Below, piece after piece: positions 45,239-56,890 of a stretch of DNA of 64,000 nt. A program made the position numbers and the translations under genes. The notes under the pieces are model-generated. The model saw only the letters and a program-made list of their open reading frames with translations, did not search any database and was not told the DNA's origin. Position 1 is the first letter of the stretch, and each line of letters begins with the position of its first letter. Source of the DNA: Paralvinella palmiformis (lineage: Eukaryota; Annelida; Polychaeta; Terebellida; Alvinellidae); NCBI GenBank assembly GCA_025642065.1, contig JAODUP010000050.1, positions 775,001 to 839,000 on the forward strand. The letters run 5' to 3'.

Positions 45239-45458
45239 CAGACCGAGGATAGCCACAAATGATGACATCATCTGACCGGATGCGGAAATTTTTGATGTCG
45301 GCAATGCGTTTGGTGAGCAGCGATCCCGGAAACGGGATCCCGTCATAGATGACGTAGCTCGGTATACTGGCCTGGTACGATCGGATCATCTCCTCAACGT
45401 ACTGATCCTCAGCGCGCTTCTTACACTTCCTCGGCCTCACCTCTCTCTCCGTCGTCAT
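45239..45458 (-). CDS. Sulfotransferase exon 1 (cytosolic SULT family), 320-residue protein
   Basis: The gene product transfers sulfate from PAPS to a hydroxyl or amine of a small acceptor in the cytosol. The substrate cannot be told from sequence. Exon 1 encodes residues 1-73 from the ATG at 45458: a basic N-terminus, then SYVIYDGIPFPGSLL and FRIRSDDVIICGYPRS, ending in a split glycine codon at donor G|GTGAGT. The full gene has exons 45239-45458, 41718-41858, 41173-41255, 39354-39483, 37615-37709, 37255-37432 and 36721-36836. These total 963 nt with all phases compatible, giving a length close to the family's usual 285-340 residues. There is no signal peptide or membrane segment, which fits the cytosolic class. 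Motifs present: PSB loop, catalytic His, PAPS 3'-phosphate residues, KxxxTVxxxE. Confidence 0.94.
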
Positions 45459-45990
45459 CGTATCCGGATGTCTATATCCACTCGTTGTTGTCCGGCCTAG
45501 ATATCCCGACGATCCAGACTGCTACGGATCCACGTGTGCTGGATATCGTAGTGTGTACAGTAGTCGGACGTTAGCGACTGTTTGTCGGTTTTCCTACCTT
45601 TTAGCACCTGCGTTTTCGAAATTAATTAGTGAATCAACAACCTGCTGGTAGTTGAAATGATGGCAAAGGACAATAGTGTTGGTGATGAGATCGTGGTGTA
45701 TTGTGTGTATGCGTGTGCCTATGTACCTGTGTCTGCGCGCGCTTTGTGTATATGTATTTGTTTGTGTATGTGCATCTGTGTCGTGTGTGTGTGTTTGTGT
45801 GTGTGTGTGTGGTTTTATTACTGATACATTGCTGTTATCTTCAGTTGGCAATATTTGATGGATGCCATTGAAGGCTAGTGACGAGTAGGTCATACGTAGT
45901 ATGTATTGGATTTGTATGCTTAAGGGGTACTTGACCCTGCAGCAAATATCATACGGCATACTATCACGGTATTATCACACTGTATCGCAT
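45459..45990. other. 5' flank of the sulfotransferase gene
   Basis: Promoter side of the gene. A GT/TGTGTTTG run lies at about 45705-45812. No TATA box is obvious near the ATG on the - strand, and the transcription start is not identifiable. Confidence 0.45.
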
Positions 45991-46072
45991 CTCGAGCGAC
46001 GTCCAAAGGCAATGAAGCGAAGTTAAAGATGAAACACCCTCCAACGCGCTACCAACTAGACCACGGGGGCGA
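45991..46072 (-). repeat. SINE-A, tailless fragment
   Basis: CGAGCGACGTCCAAAGGCAA, AAGATGAAACACCCT and CGCTACCAACTAGACCACGG follow SINE-A order on the - strand. About 45 bases, including the B box, are deleted between CACCCT and CAACGCGC, and the 3' tail is missing. Confidence 0.75.
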
Positions 46073-46149
46073 CCCTCTCCTGTGGTAGGTATGTTTTGTG
46101 TAACAAATTCAGTTGTATAAATAATACGCTTCAGTAGTGTGTTGGAATG

Positions 46150-46802
46150 GTAGACGGACGTTTTGGTCAAGGAGATTTCGGCCACGGCCATGAAATACTT
46201 GGACGTTTTGGTCATGATAATATTCAAGGTGGATGTTCAGGCCATATTAAATAAGCAAAAATCAGTACATAATTCGGCTTGATTTACATGGTTTATTGAT
46301 AGGTCATGGTGTATTAGAATGTAATCAAGTTCACTCATCGGGTGCCCCCCCCTCCCCCCCCCCAAGAATTGTTTTTAAAGCAAATGCCTTTGTATTTCCA
46401 GAGTTTGAGTTTCTTATTTAGTGACGTACTCTAACTGCAATCACCACTTACTCTTCAATTGTCTCCTCAAAGAAATTTAAAAAGCAAACCGCAGGGTATT
46501 CCAGAGTTTGAGTTGCTCATTTAGGAAGAGCTGGGTGCTTTTATCATTAAAGTAACCAAATCAAGGTGGCTTCTAAATTAAATGTGTTTTTTTCCTCAGA
46601 ATTGAAACTGATAAAATATAACAAATATCACTTCTAACTACTTTTAAATTATCCGTATTTACACTTACAAATATCACATTAATCATATTATGTACATTTA
46701 CAAAAATAAATATGATATGGCCAAAACGTCCAACCTGCTAAATTTTCCGTGACCAAAACGTCAAGGGGTACATGGCCGTGGCCGAAATGTGCTGGGACCG
46801 TC
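46150..46802. mobile_element. MITE-like element with about 75-bp inverted repeats
   Basis: The arm at 46175-46246 (ATTTCGGCCACGGCCATG, then GGACGTTTTGGTCA, then CAGGCCATAT) matches the reverse complement of 46714-46789 in the same order with scattered changes. The inside, about 465 bases, has no coding frame. Terminal inverted repeats and no ORF are typical of non-autonomous DNA transposons. I could not fix the exact ends or a target duplication. Confidence 0.65.
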
Positions 46803-46854
46803 TGAATGGAATCATCTTTACTATGCCCAGTCTATTCAATGAGATTCAAGACCA

Positions 46855-47146
46855 GCTTGTTTTGTTGTTCGGGGAGAATCCCCACACTCACTTATTCAGC
46901 ACAGCCTCTATGTTGGAGTGGTTGAGAAACCGCCTCCCCCACCATTCACAGGGGAGCAGTACGGAAAGATGGAGCCGAAATACCCTGAGGGTGGTCACTG
47001 CCAGAGTGTTTTACGTCCTCAGTGGGTTTTTAACGTCCCCCTTTATTTTAAATAATTCAGTGGAAACGGCAGCGTCGTTTAACGTGGTCAGCCACCCACG
47101 ATGTTGTGAGCCAAGAAATTAATTTCTGGAAAAGTTTTGACCTTAT
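46855..47146 (-). repeat. SINE-B copy lacking its tRNA head
   Basis: The body runs from GTTGTTCGGGGAGAATCCCC through GGGGAGCAGTACGGAAAGAT and CGTGGTCAGCCACCCACGAT and stops at GAAAAGTTTTGACCTTATAA. There the full-length copy would continue into the B box. It adjoins the MITE-like element. Confidence 0.88.
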
Positions 47147-48195
47147 AACACTAAAACCCGTTAACGTAACTATATAATTTGTATAGGAGACATTAGGTCT
47201 GGTTTGAATGTGCTAATATAGTTTTTACAGCGATGAGGGTATAACCCCATAATAGTTTGCTTTACCTGAAATGTCAATATTCTAATAGCAATTAAGCTAA
47301 CAGTTTTAATAGTAGCCGCTTCGAGATACCTGACGGTTGTGCATACTGACCTTTGAGGACAGTTACCGTGACAATTGAAGTATAAAGTTGGTTATGTGTT
47401 CCTTTGTAGAAATATACAACAATAGACAGTTTACGCGACGCATGCGCAATCCACATCTACTGTGGCTTGCGGGTCAGTAAAACCATGTACATAGTGAAGT
47501 AGCATGGACTAAGAAGTGTAATTGTTCGTAAATTAACGTTTTGGGGATTTACAGAACTAAGTCGGACTACAAGTTCTTGTAGCAGTTCATTTTCGTTAAA
47601 TTTAACGTAGATGTTTTTGCTAACAGATAAGATTATTTGTATGGGGGAAGCCATCTTTATTTTTGGCTGGAAAATTACATGTTATTGCAAATAAATCATC
47701 AAGTCGGGAACTGTTATAGAGATGTTATCAATATATGAAACTTATTGTGATATCCGTGATCTCACGATTGGTAAAGGAATGTTTTTATCATACGGTTCAG
47801 CGAGCCCGGTGAAACGCGACCCGCAAACGGACGTTCGCTAGATGGCGTAGTCGTCGCGGAAATTGTCTATTGAAAAAAATAACTACATAGGGCTTCTCAG
47901 GCAGCTAACATAAACATCGTCATAACAACATGCTGAAATAGACTAAGGACAAGACCGAATTCATTGTTTCCTCATCCGAGCATAAAAACTGAAAAGTTAC
48001 GCGTTATAGTAGGATCCAGTTATATAAATACTCTAGGAATGGAGAAGCAGGTGAATTCTAAATGGAGGTCTTGTAATTATCAAATGAAAAACATCGATAT
48101 TTTCATAAATACAGAAATGATGAAACATGCATGACTTTAGTGTTGTCTTCTACAATTTCTCAATTGAACAATGGCGAAGGATTCTTACGTAATAT
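47147..48195. other. Intergenic without recognised features
   Basis: About 1 kb of unique DNA on both strands. No frame above 65 codons and no motif. Confidence 0.5.
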
Positions 48196-48535
48196 CCCTA
48201 TTTTATTGAGAAACCTCAGAACTGTGCTGCACGTCTGGTGACGCGCACTCACAAAGGGGAACATAGGACCCCAGTTTTGTTCCAGCTGCACTGTACAAGA
48301 TCCTGTTTCACAGGTTCAAAGTACTGAGTCGAACGGCATCACTGTATCTAAGCGATCAGACCCTAAAATATATACCAATAAGACTGCTGCGATGTGAGTC
48401 TTGTTAATCTTTCCGAGCATCAGCTTCTAGGTTTTGGAATAAATTACCTATCATATTAAATCTGCAGCAAGGAATATTTGGTAAAGGTTCTTAAAACCCA
48501 CTTGTTTCTATTAGACTGTGTATGGGATACGCCAA
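48196..48535 (+). mobile_element. LINE reverse-transcriptase C-terminal fragment (CR1/L2-like), decayed
   Basis: Broken + strand frames read NCAARLVTRTHKGEHRTPVL, then SRFWNKLPI, then VLKTHLFLL. This is the characteristic order of the region after the RT domain in L2/CR1-type LINEs. Frame changes and stops show it is a relic. It is unlike LINE-tail family 1. Confidence 0.75.
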
Positions 48536-49900
48536 CCGGTGTATTTATACATAAAATGTGTTCTGTTGCTTAGCTACATAGAAAGACGGGAGTACATGGT
48601 TAAGAGAACATCTAAAGCTGATTTTTTATCACGTAACACGTAGACGTTTTTAAATCTCTGAAACATTCATACAGCAGCACTTTTCATAAAGTTGACTTTA
48701 TCATCGTCGTCGTCGTCATCATCATCATCATCACCACCATTCTCGTCATCAGCATCAGCAACAGAAGCAGCAACACTAGCATCATTAATATCGTTATCGT
48801 CCTATTCGCAACTAGATATTTACATAATTCTTCCGTATTGTTTGTTGATAATTAAATCCAGGAATTCTTCTAGCCGAGGGAGAAGGTCAGGACATTCAAC
48901 GCTCGGAGCAGAAAGGGGCGAAATAGTACTGTAATTACAGTGTATATAGTTTATGTGTCCAAATCAGGGACCCTTGTAAAATGTTATGCATTAAACAGAG
49001 TAGTTTTAGACACACATGGGAACGGGCAATTGATCCTACGATTTCATCGCCACTTAACAACAAAGCTCCCTACCATAAACATCAAGAATATGCAATTTCC
49101 AACAATTCCTGGACTAACTGCTAAACTTACTGCAATTGACTACTGCAATTTAAGCCAAATTTGCGAGTTCCGTGAGATCGTCAAAATATAATCCTTCTTT
49201 TTAACCATTTCTTTAATTACTTACACCTTAAACTTACACTGTTATATCGCTCGTTGGATATAATTAATCTTGCACGTAGGACTCACCGTCAAAGGTTCCT
49301 GTATATTTACACCTGATAATCTCCTCTCGTGTGAAGTTCAATCTGGTTTCAGATGTCGTGAATGGCATCTTTATTATATTATCTGTGTATGTTTACTGCC
49401 GTTTGTTCTTTCCATAATTGTGATTGGTTGTTATAAATAAATTTCCATACGAATACAACAAATCCATCAAAGTCTACGGCCGTGAGTGCTGTTACGGTGT
49501 GCTCCACATCAGTAATAACATGCTATACCAGTGACATGTGGGGGGGGGTGGATTAATGGTTATTGGGTTTATATGCCAACAATTTGAGTAATAACCGTTC
49601 GCGAATATAAAAACCGCGAATTAGTTCAAGGATGAATATTCGCGATTTGAAGAACACACGAAATGATCCGGAATTAATATACCTGGATGTGATATATTAT
49701 TATATCACCTTTATATATCTCTGTTTCCATAATATTGCGTAAATTATTCAAAAATCATTAACATGTAAAATAAAGTTTGACAACAGCAAATATTTAAATG
49801 ATACACTTAAATTTTAATAATATGGACATCCGTACATCCAAACGTCATATGAAATATTAGTAAATATATACACATTATTTAAAACGGGTGACTAGACACT
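48536..49900. other. Intergenic without recognised genes
   Basis: Contains a short ATC/CAT triplet field at about 48705-48790 and a poly-G run near 49541. The 83-codon frame at 48940-49191 on + has no recognisable motif or context. Confidence 0.5.
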
Positions 49901-49911
49901 AATTAATTGCC

Positions 49912-50600
49912 AAAGTGGACTAGAAAGAAGTGAGTCTTTAACAGCTTTTTGAATGTGTATTTTGTTCTTTATTCCCCGATGTTGCTGGGATCTGTACTCC
50001 ACAAACTGGGAGCAGCGTGCTTAAAACACCCTTTACCATAATGTACAGTTCGAATACTAGATGTCGCTAACGTCGGCGAATTTCGAGATCTCAAAGTTCT
50101 ACTCGGATGACTTGATCCATCCAGCATGTCCTTGATAGATAGAGAGGTGAACGATAGTTCAGAGCGTTATACTTATCAATCAGGATCTTGCATTGGATCC
50201 TGCAGTGTGTTATCCAGTGAAGTCCCTTCAGGACTGGTACGATGTGACTAGTAGCGAGATGTTCAGATGGGAATGCCCAATGCTGTATTCTGGATATATT
50301 GTAGTTTGTCTATTACTTTAATGGGCAGACAGTGGCGCCTCCGTGGTCTAGCGGTAGCGTGTTGGACCACACATCACCACCACCCGTGTTCGAATCTCGG
50401 CGTGGGCATATCTACATTACGTTTGGAGGTCGCTCGGCCCATTTAGCCTGCCATGTGCACAAAGTTGACCATAACACATTAATCATCATCATTACTAGGC
50501 AGATCATCTAGCAGGATATTACTGCAGTCGTAGCGCCATCCCACAAGTCCATTCATCAGTGATTTTGATACTTTACTAGATAATTAGCCGATTTTCAGTA
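49912..50600 (-). mobile_element. LINE C-terminal fragment interrupted by a SINE-A
   Basis: On the - strand the sequence reads LDGSSHPSRTLRSRNSP, then KHAAPSLWS, then FKKLLKTHF, a LINE ORF C-terminus with the usual order. The relic continues on the other side of the SINE at 50330-50492, showing that the LINE came first. Confidence 0.65.
50330..50492 (+). repeat. SINE-A copy nested in a LINE relic
   Basis: The head GGCGCCTCCGTGGTCTAGCG (A box) is followed by CCCGTGTTCGAATCTCGGCG (B box), TACGTTTGGAGGTCGCTCGG and an (ATC)n tail. ATTACT and GGCAGA words flank both sides (about 50312-50330 and 50491-50502), an imperfect target-site duplication. Confidence 0.9.
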
Positions 50601-51660
50601 GCTGACTATAACCTGACCTACATACGGAGTACAGCTATTGTTCTATGGTCATTGTGACATCGATGTCTGATACGAAGCTGCTAACATCACTGCTGATGAA
50701 CAGCGCCCACTCCCCCCGCAAAGTCCATAGATCATAGACATGGGTTGCTTTGTGTACATCTAATATTAATAATAATAATTACCTGCACTCATATATACCA
50801 CATACAGTGACATCGAAAACGAAACAAGACAATAACAACTCGGCCAACTTCATTCGTTGAGGAGAACCGTTGTGTCCAGTTTGAGGTATGCTTAAAATGT
50901 TTCGACTTAGCCATTAATCTTAGATGAGGCAAGAATCTGGGTTAAAGCAAACCAAACCCACCCCCCCCCCCATTACCTCAATGTAACTGGGCTAATTATA
51001 TTGATGTTGGTGACAATTTTATGACACATTAATGAGGAATTGGTTAAGTCCTAATATATTTTATTTACACGAATGCGACTGTACTTCACGGTATCAGTCC
51101 TAGAAAATTAATAATAATAATAATAACAATAATAATAACAATAATACTAATACTAATTGAGTGGTAAATCTGTGGTCTGGCTGAGACTAAAGTGTTCCGG
51201 TTGAAATCAGAACCATATGAAGGCGGGGGGGGGGTTCCCTCAGGATAGTAGTAGTTCCCGAATCCTGTTTTGTATGCTTTATATAAGAACTAACTTATTG
51301 GTCGATTTGTGTACATGAATCTGTCTCAGTTTACAGGTTTATATATATGTAACAAATCTCCAGCCGTGTGTATTATATTCTCCCAAATACACAACCATTA
51401 CCTTTGTTTGTGTGTGCGTGTGTGTTTGCCTGTATTTATATGTTCGTGTGTGTGTGTGTGTGTGTATGTGTGTGTGTGTCTGATGTTTAGATTGTTTTGT
51501 TAATCAATAATTAATGTTCTTTACGACAATACGTTTGTCGCTCGACCTTGACACCACGAGTCCAAGGACATTTTTTGTGTCACTGTAAATTTTCCGCATT
51601 CATCCATCACTAAAACGCTTCCTTCTGATCATCATGTTTAGCCGGCTCAGCAGTATCGTA
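50601..51660. other. Intergenic, unique with short runs
   Basis: Poly-C near 50960, AAT-type run at about 51109-51155, poly-G near 51226 and a TG run at about 51446-51480. No gene signal. Confidence 0.5.
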
Positions 51661-51689
51661 TATCATAGACTAGACTCGAAGTTAAAAAC

Positions 51690-52004
51690 TCACGGACTGA
51701 CTGACTGACTGACTCACTCACTCACTCACTCACTCACTCACTTATTCACTCACATCAAACTAATAAATCATATTCACCCATCCACTTATTCATCGACTCA
51801 CTATGCCGCATTATGATGATATCAAATTATATTCGACCAATAAATTTGTGGAAAACGTTATGATTTATATTGCCTGGATGCAGAGAGGTTAAAGCGGAAG
51901 CTATGATAGTGACGTCACATCCCGTCCCTGGCCTTAACCAGGGGCTGTTCAAAAGAAGACAATTCCCTTTTATTTATGTACTAAAGATTAATTTTTAATA
52001 TTTG
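51690..52004. other. (GACT)n/(CACT)n run and unique sequence before a SINE-B
   Basis: GACT and then CACT tetranucleotides at about 51694-51752, then unique DNA ending in the TTTAATATTT target sequence. Confidence 0.7.
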
Positions 52005-52372
52005 TGAGCTCCGGTGGCTTAGCGGTTAAGCACCCGGCACTTGCTGCCAAGGGTCACAGGGTCGATCCCAGCAAAGAGGTCGAAACCTTTCCAGAGATTA
52101 ATTTCTCGGCTCACAACATCGTGGGTGCTGACCACGTTAAAAGGGCGCTGCCGTCTCCACTGAATTATTTAAAATAAAGGGGTGACGTTAAAAACCCCTT
52201 GAGGACGTAAAAGATTCTGGCAGTGACCACCTTAGGGGATTTCGGCCGCATCTTTCCGTACTGCTCCCCTGTGAGTGGTGGAGGGGAGGGGGTGAAGGGT
52301 TTCTCAACCACGCCAACATAGAGGCTGTGCTGAATAAGCGACAGCCTGGGGATTCTCTCCGAAAAAACAAAT
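52005..52372 (+). repeat. SINE-B, full-length copy with target-site duplication
   Basis: GAGCTCCGGTGGCTTAGCGG (A box), then GGTCACAGGGTCGATCCCAG (degraded B box), then the full body to GGGGATTCTCTCCGAAAAAA. TTTAATATTT occurs exactly at 51994-52003 and 52375-52384, a 10-base target-site duplication. Confidence 0.92.
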
Positions 52373-52384
52373 CATTTAATATTT

Positions 52385-53149
52385 CGTATATAAATACCTA
52401 CTAAGGACTATATGTTCTTCATCTTGTACATAACATACAGACATGCAAAGCTTCATTACTATATTCTCTTAGAGTCAAACCAAACGGAATAGATATAATT
52501 GTCCTGTTGGTTTATTTTCTTTGTTTGATTGAATGATTGTTTTCGTGTCTGTTTGTTTGTTTATTTATTATCGCTGCAAACTTAATAGTTATTTGTTTTG
52601 ATCATTATTATTAATTAATTATTGTTTATAATTTCATATAATCTCAAAACAACAACAATACGAACAGCAAGGATAATAAATACCATTTCTACTACTACTG
52701 CTGCTACTACTACTACTGCTACTGTACTACTACTACTACTATACAAATTAGTTCTGATAACAGTATCAGCACCAGCAGTATTACTACTACTACTACTACT
52801 ACTACTACTTAAAGTAGTATGACCCATATAGACGCTCAATCTATCAGCGTTGAAAAATAATTAATTGGCGGAAAAACCAATTAATTCAGCTAAATATAAA
52901 ATTCACGCATGCGTAGTAAGGTTATTCTTGGCGGTAAATAACAAATATATTTCACTTGACTTAGGGATCTTAAACGAGTAACAGGGAGGAAACAAGGAGG
53001 AAATATTAATAGTATATCATGGGATAAAAATTGTAATGTAAGTAAACCTTTATCACTCAACTAATAATAAGCTACTCATTCATGATATCAAATAATCTCT
53101 CAAATTGTAGAGCAGAGTGTAGCGAAATTCATACTAAGTGCCTTTTGTA
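52385..53149. other. Intergenic with a (TAC)n field
   Basis: ACT/TAC triplets at about 52688-52810 make Ser- or Val-only frames. The rest is unique. Confidence 0.6.
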
Positions 53150-53223
53150 CAGGGCCGGGTTTAGACATGTGGAACACCCTGGGCAGCCTTCAGTAGTGGG
53201 AGTTCACAATACCCTAGACATAG

Positions 53224-54640
53224 TTAAATAATCGATACAACAAATTGATTCAGTCTACTGAATGAACGTACTCCAGAACAGTCTGTGACCATGAGCACCA
53301 GGTACATTCGTAGCATTATCTCGACATTTGAAAATGTATTCGCAACTTTCTTGTTCATCAACAGTTTGTAAGGGTAATGGTCTCTCCCTATCTCACCATC
53401 TTCGGGAAAATGAGTGAAGAAGGCTGCATACTGCACAAATTAAAGCACAAATTTAAGTGTTTGATCTAGATCTTCCTTCTACTAGCATCCAATTTTGCTG
53501 CAGCTGCTTCGATTTCATCGCAGTCCAGTGAGTCCAGTTCATAAAAGAAACCGAAAAGAGATCAGGTGGTTTCGTGGGCTTCCAACCGTGATTCCAATGA
53601 ACTCAGAAACTGGACAATTACTGGAAGACAATTCTGAACTCGAAATGTTTCAGACAGTGAGATTGCATCTTCTTCTGATCGTCCATAATCCAATGGATCA
53701 AGGCACACATTTCATTGACGATTATGTGTCTGCGCATAATCATCAGTTCCAGACATCTCTTGTCCTTTCTTCTTATAAACATGAAAGGACTTTCGTTTTT
53801 CACATGCAAAACATTTTGGGGATCTTGCAACGTGTGACTTGTGGTATTAATTGTGTCAAGAATGTAATGCCAAAACACAACATAGATGCCAGCCTCCAGT
53901 TTGCACATCCCGTCATGGAGACCATTTGCCTCAGAACGTGCTTTGGACGTTTCATTTCCATGTCTTGCTATTTTGGCATGCGATTCATGGATTGGGTGAA
54001 ATCATTGGACGAGTGCTTTTACTGTATAGGATCGACATGATCATCGTGTTGTAGAAACCCTCCTTGGCACAGATATAGGATCGGATTCCACAGTCTTCAC
54101 TGGGTCTGTAAGAATTTCATAACGATGTCTCGAAACTGTGAGAAAGACATAGATTGCTTCAAGGAATTCAAAATATGCCACAGCTGCTTGACAACATTCA
54201 GCTGCTGTATGTCGAGCTAGACTCAGTGAGTATCCAGCACAGGGTATCCAAACCGCATGATGATTTTCAGCTGCCACTTCAGCTTGAAGAATATTGTATC
54301 TCCCACTGATTGCTGAGGCTTTATCACAAGATTGCCCACAACAATTCTGAATGTCAATACCATGTTCAGCAAGGAATTTTCTCAATCTTTGAAACATTTC
54401 TTGAGCCTTGTGTTGAGCCTTGATTTGGCAATAACTTCAAAAATCGCTCAACTGGTGTATCATGCTCTATGTATCTGAAGATCAAAGTTAATTGATCAAC
54501 ATGACCTTTATCAGCCGTAGAATCAAGAGATACCGAATAGTATTTTGACAGTTTTATATGTGAAATATAATCAATTAATTCTTTCGACATACGCTCACCA
54601 TAAGCTGATGTCATAAACCCGTGTAATCGTATCAGATTCT
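53224..54640 (-). pseudogene. hAT-family transposase (ZMYM1/DUF4371-like), broken
   Basis: In order on the - strand are several segments: ISHIKLSKYYSVSLDST, HVDQLTLIFRYIEHD and TPVERFL (about 54590-54430); FLAEHGIDIQNCCGQSCDKA and AVWIPCAGYSLSLARHTAAE (54397-54200); GIYVVFWHYILDTIN and SHTLQDPQ (about 53890-53820); and NTFSNVEIMLRMYLVLMVT (about 53340-53285). That is the DUF4371 region, RNase-H-like core and C-terminal dimerisation block of hAT transposases. Frameshifts and stops separate the segments, so it cannot make a working transposase. The + strand frame of 181 codons opposite it is a shadow. Confidence 0.85.
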
Positions 54641-54660
54641 GGGACCAGTTGTTTTGAAGA

Positions 54661-54853
54661 TTGATTGATTGATTGATTGATTTTTACGGCCACCTTTCTG
54701 CACAAGGTAGACTAAATGGGCCAAGCGACCCCCAAAGGTAATGAGGCGAAGTCAAAGACGAAACAACCTTCAGATATGCCCACGCCGAGATTCGAACACG
54801 GGTGGTAGTGATATGTGGTCTAACACGCTACCACTAGACCACGGAGGCGCCCG
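54661..54853 (-). repeat. SINE-A copy nested in the hAT element
   Basis: The tail is (GATT)n, followed by TTTTTACGGCCACCTTTCTG, GTCAAAGACGAAACAACCTT, GAGATTCGAACACGGGTGGT and the CTAGACCACGGAGGCGCC head. Flanks GGGACCAGTTGTTTTGAAG and GGGCCAGTTTTGAAG look like a target-site duplication with small deletions. A GATT tail instead of GAT shows that tail units vary between copies. Confidence 0.9.
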
Positions 54854-55599
54854 GGGCCAGTTTTGAAGCAGTTGTTTTCTCGATATTCTACCGTAGACAG
54901 GCTAGAAGGCGATGCTGCTGTTTCTACAACAACAGGTGCCTAGCGGAAGATGTTGGCATGCAGTGTCATGTTCTAACGTTTCTAAGCCAACAATTAGTGA
55001 TAAAGAAAATCAGTGTCGATATATGTATATGGCGTTAGATTTTAGGTATTTGTCCGGCGACGTGTGCTGAGCAATGACAGGAAAACAACCAGATAGGTGT
55101 TTCTACCAATCACAAATACAATATGGCTTGCGTATGTAGAGAGGTTTTTTGCAATACACGAATTGATACGCGTTATGTTAGAGGAGACGGTTACGTTTCG
55201 TGTTAAAAACTAGTTTTTACAAGTACCCTAATTACATTATGTCGTGTACGTTAAGCGTTTTTAACGTCGTTTACGTAAGGCAACTTAAGAAAGTTGGTCA
55301 ATATCTGGAGGAAGTAAGCTCGCAATATGGTTTATGATTAATACGTGCGTGTCGTTCAAGTCAGCCTAAACATTTCCCTACAAATTGTTTTTCATGAAAT
55401 ATGTGGAGGCCCCCTGGTTGTGGAGGTCCCTGGGCAACTGCCCAGCTCGCCAGGTATACATACATACGTATTATATTTCATTCAAATTTGTTATAAAACG
55501 TAAGAAATTACTTGAAAAAAAACAGGTCTTGAATTATAAAATACTCCATTATCGCGAACGAATACATTCAACAAGTTAAAAAAAATTACATCAGATGTG

Positions 55600-56500
55600 G
55601 CCCCATAAACTGTTCATATTTGAAAACTACACACATCCCTCTATCACACCATGCTAGAATTATGTTCTACTAACTTGTTGCTACGGGACAGTAAAATTTG
55701 GCCTTTATATCACAATAATCAGGTCTTAAACTATAACATATTGTAACTTTTTATGAACAAATTTAAAGAAATTACGTTAAGTGTGGCTCCATAACATAAT
55801 TCAGTAAGTACGAGATTTATTTTCTACTAATTGTTTTGCCAGAGACCGGAATTATTTTTTAAATGTCCCAAATAATCTGCCTATTGTCTGACTTGTCAAC
55901 TTTGATGAAAGATAAAATAAGTGACGTCAGGTGTCCCCCCACCCCACACCCTCTTCTCATACGATAACACCACACACATCCATCCATCACACTATGCTAG
56001 AGTTATGCTCAAATTTTCTGCTAACATTTTTGCTAATGGGCATCAAACTTCGCCCATTATTGAACAAATTTCCATATCACCGGAACATAGCTTGACGAAA
56101 TATTAAAAACGTTACCTGCGGGTGTACCCCCTACACTCTTTATGGTTAATAACTACACACATCCCTCTATCACAGCATGCTAGAATTAATTTCAAATGTT
56201 CTGCTAACCTTTATGGCTACATGGTAACAAACCTTCGCCATTATTGAAGAATCTGTCATATCATCCGAATGTAACTGTGACGTCATAATAAAAAGGTTAC
56301 CTGGAGTGTGCTCAGATACACTCTACTTAGTTCATAACTACACAAATCCCTCAATCATAACATGCTAGAATTATGATCATTTTTTCTGCTAACTTTTTTT
56401 CTGCAGGGCAACACTTTTTGGCCATTATTCCATATCACCCGAACTTAACTTTGATGAAATATAAAAAAGTTACCCGAAGTGTGCTCCAAAATGATGTTCA
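55600..56500. repeat. Satellite-like tandem repeat, unit about 185 bp
   Basis: The block AACTACACACATCCCTCTAT followed by CACA-CATGCTAGAATTATG starts near 55626, 55967 (diverged), 56150 and 56335. Within each unit GCCATTATTGAA, CATATCACCCGAAC, and TGATGAAATATAAAAA-GTTACC follow in order. A degraded copy sits between the first two. Units differ at many sites, so this is an old array. Confidence 0.85.
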
Positions 56501-56805
56501 AAATTTCTGTTCACTTCTTTGTGAAATAGTAAATAGTATATGCAATTATTTAAAAAACCATATACCACAAATTAAGTTGAGTTTCATAGGTTCTACTGTT
56601 ATCCATTACAAAATTGATTTATAAATGTTTGTATCGTTATATGTTTTTGGTATGTCACTAACCAGATTTGAAGCCTACAAGTATAATATTAATATTTCAG
56701 ACATGACCCCTGTCTATTAATTAATAAAAATATAGTGATTAAAAGAAATATGTTGGTGGTTGATAATGTTCACATACGACAACAACGCATGGCAAGTGTA
56801 ACTCT

Positions 56806-56890
56806 TAATATTTCATCAAAGTGAGGTTTGGGTAATATGGAAAATTCCCTTAAATAATGGCCACAGTTTGATGCTCCGTATGACCGTAGC
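56806..56890 (-). repeat. Inverted partial copy of the 185-bp unit
   Basis: TTTCATCAAAGTGAGGTTTG and AAATAATGGCCACAGTTTGA are the reverse complement of the GGCCATTATT to TTGATGAAAT segment of the units at 55.6-56.5 kb. Confidence 0.75.

Larger units (their letters stand above)
53150..55453 (-). mobile_element. Candidate hAT DNA transposon, decayed
   Basis: Encloses an hAT transposase relic. The left edge CAGGGCCGGGTTTAGACATG with CCCTGGGCAGCC and the right edge, whose reverse complement is CTGGCGAGCTGGGCAGTTGC followed by CCAGGGACC, resemble the CAGGG-type termini and CCCAGGG blocks of hAT elements of the ZMYM1-like group. I found no 8-base target duplication, so the ends are tentative. A SINE-A lies inside it. 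Confidence 0.5.

Noticed and set aside
53495..54040. 181-codon frame on +
   Set aside because: Lies opposite the hAT transposase relic; the - strand carries the recognisable motifs, so this is a shadow.
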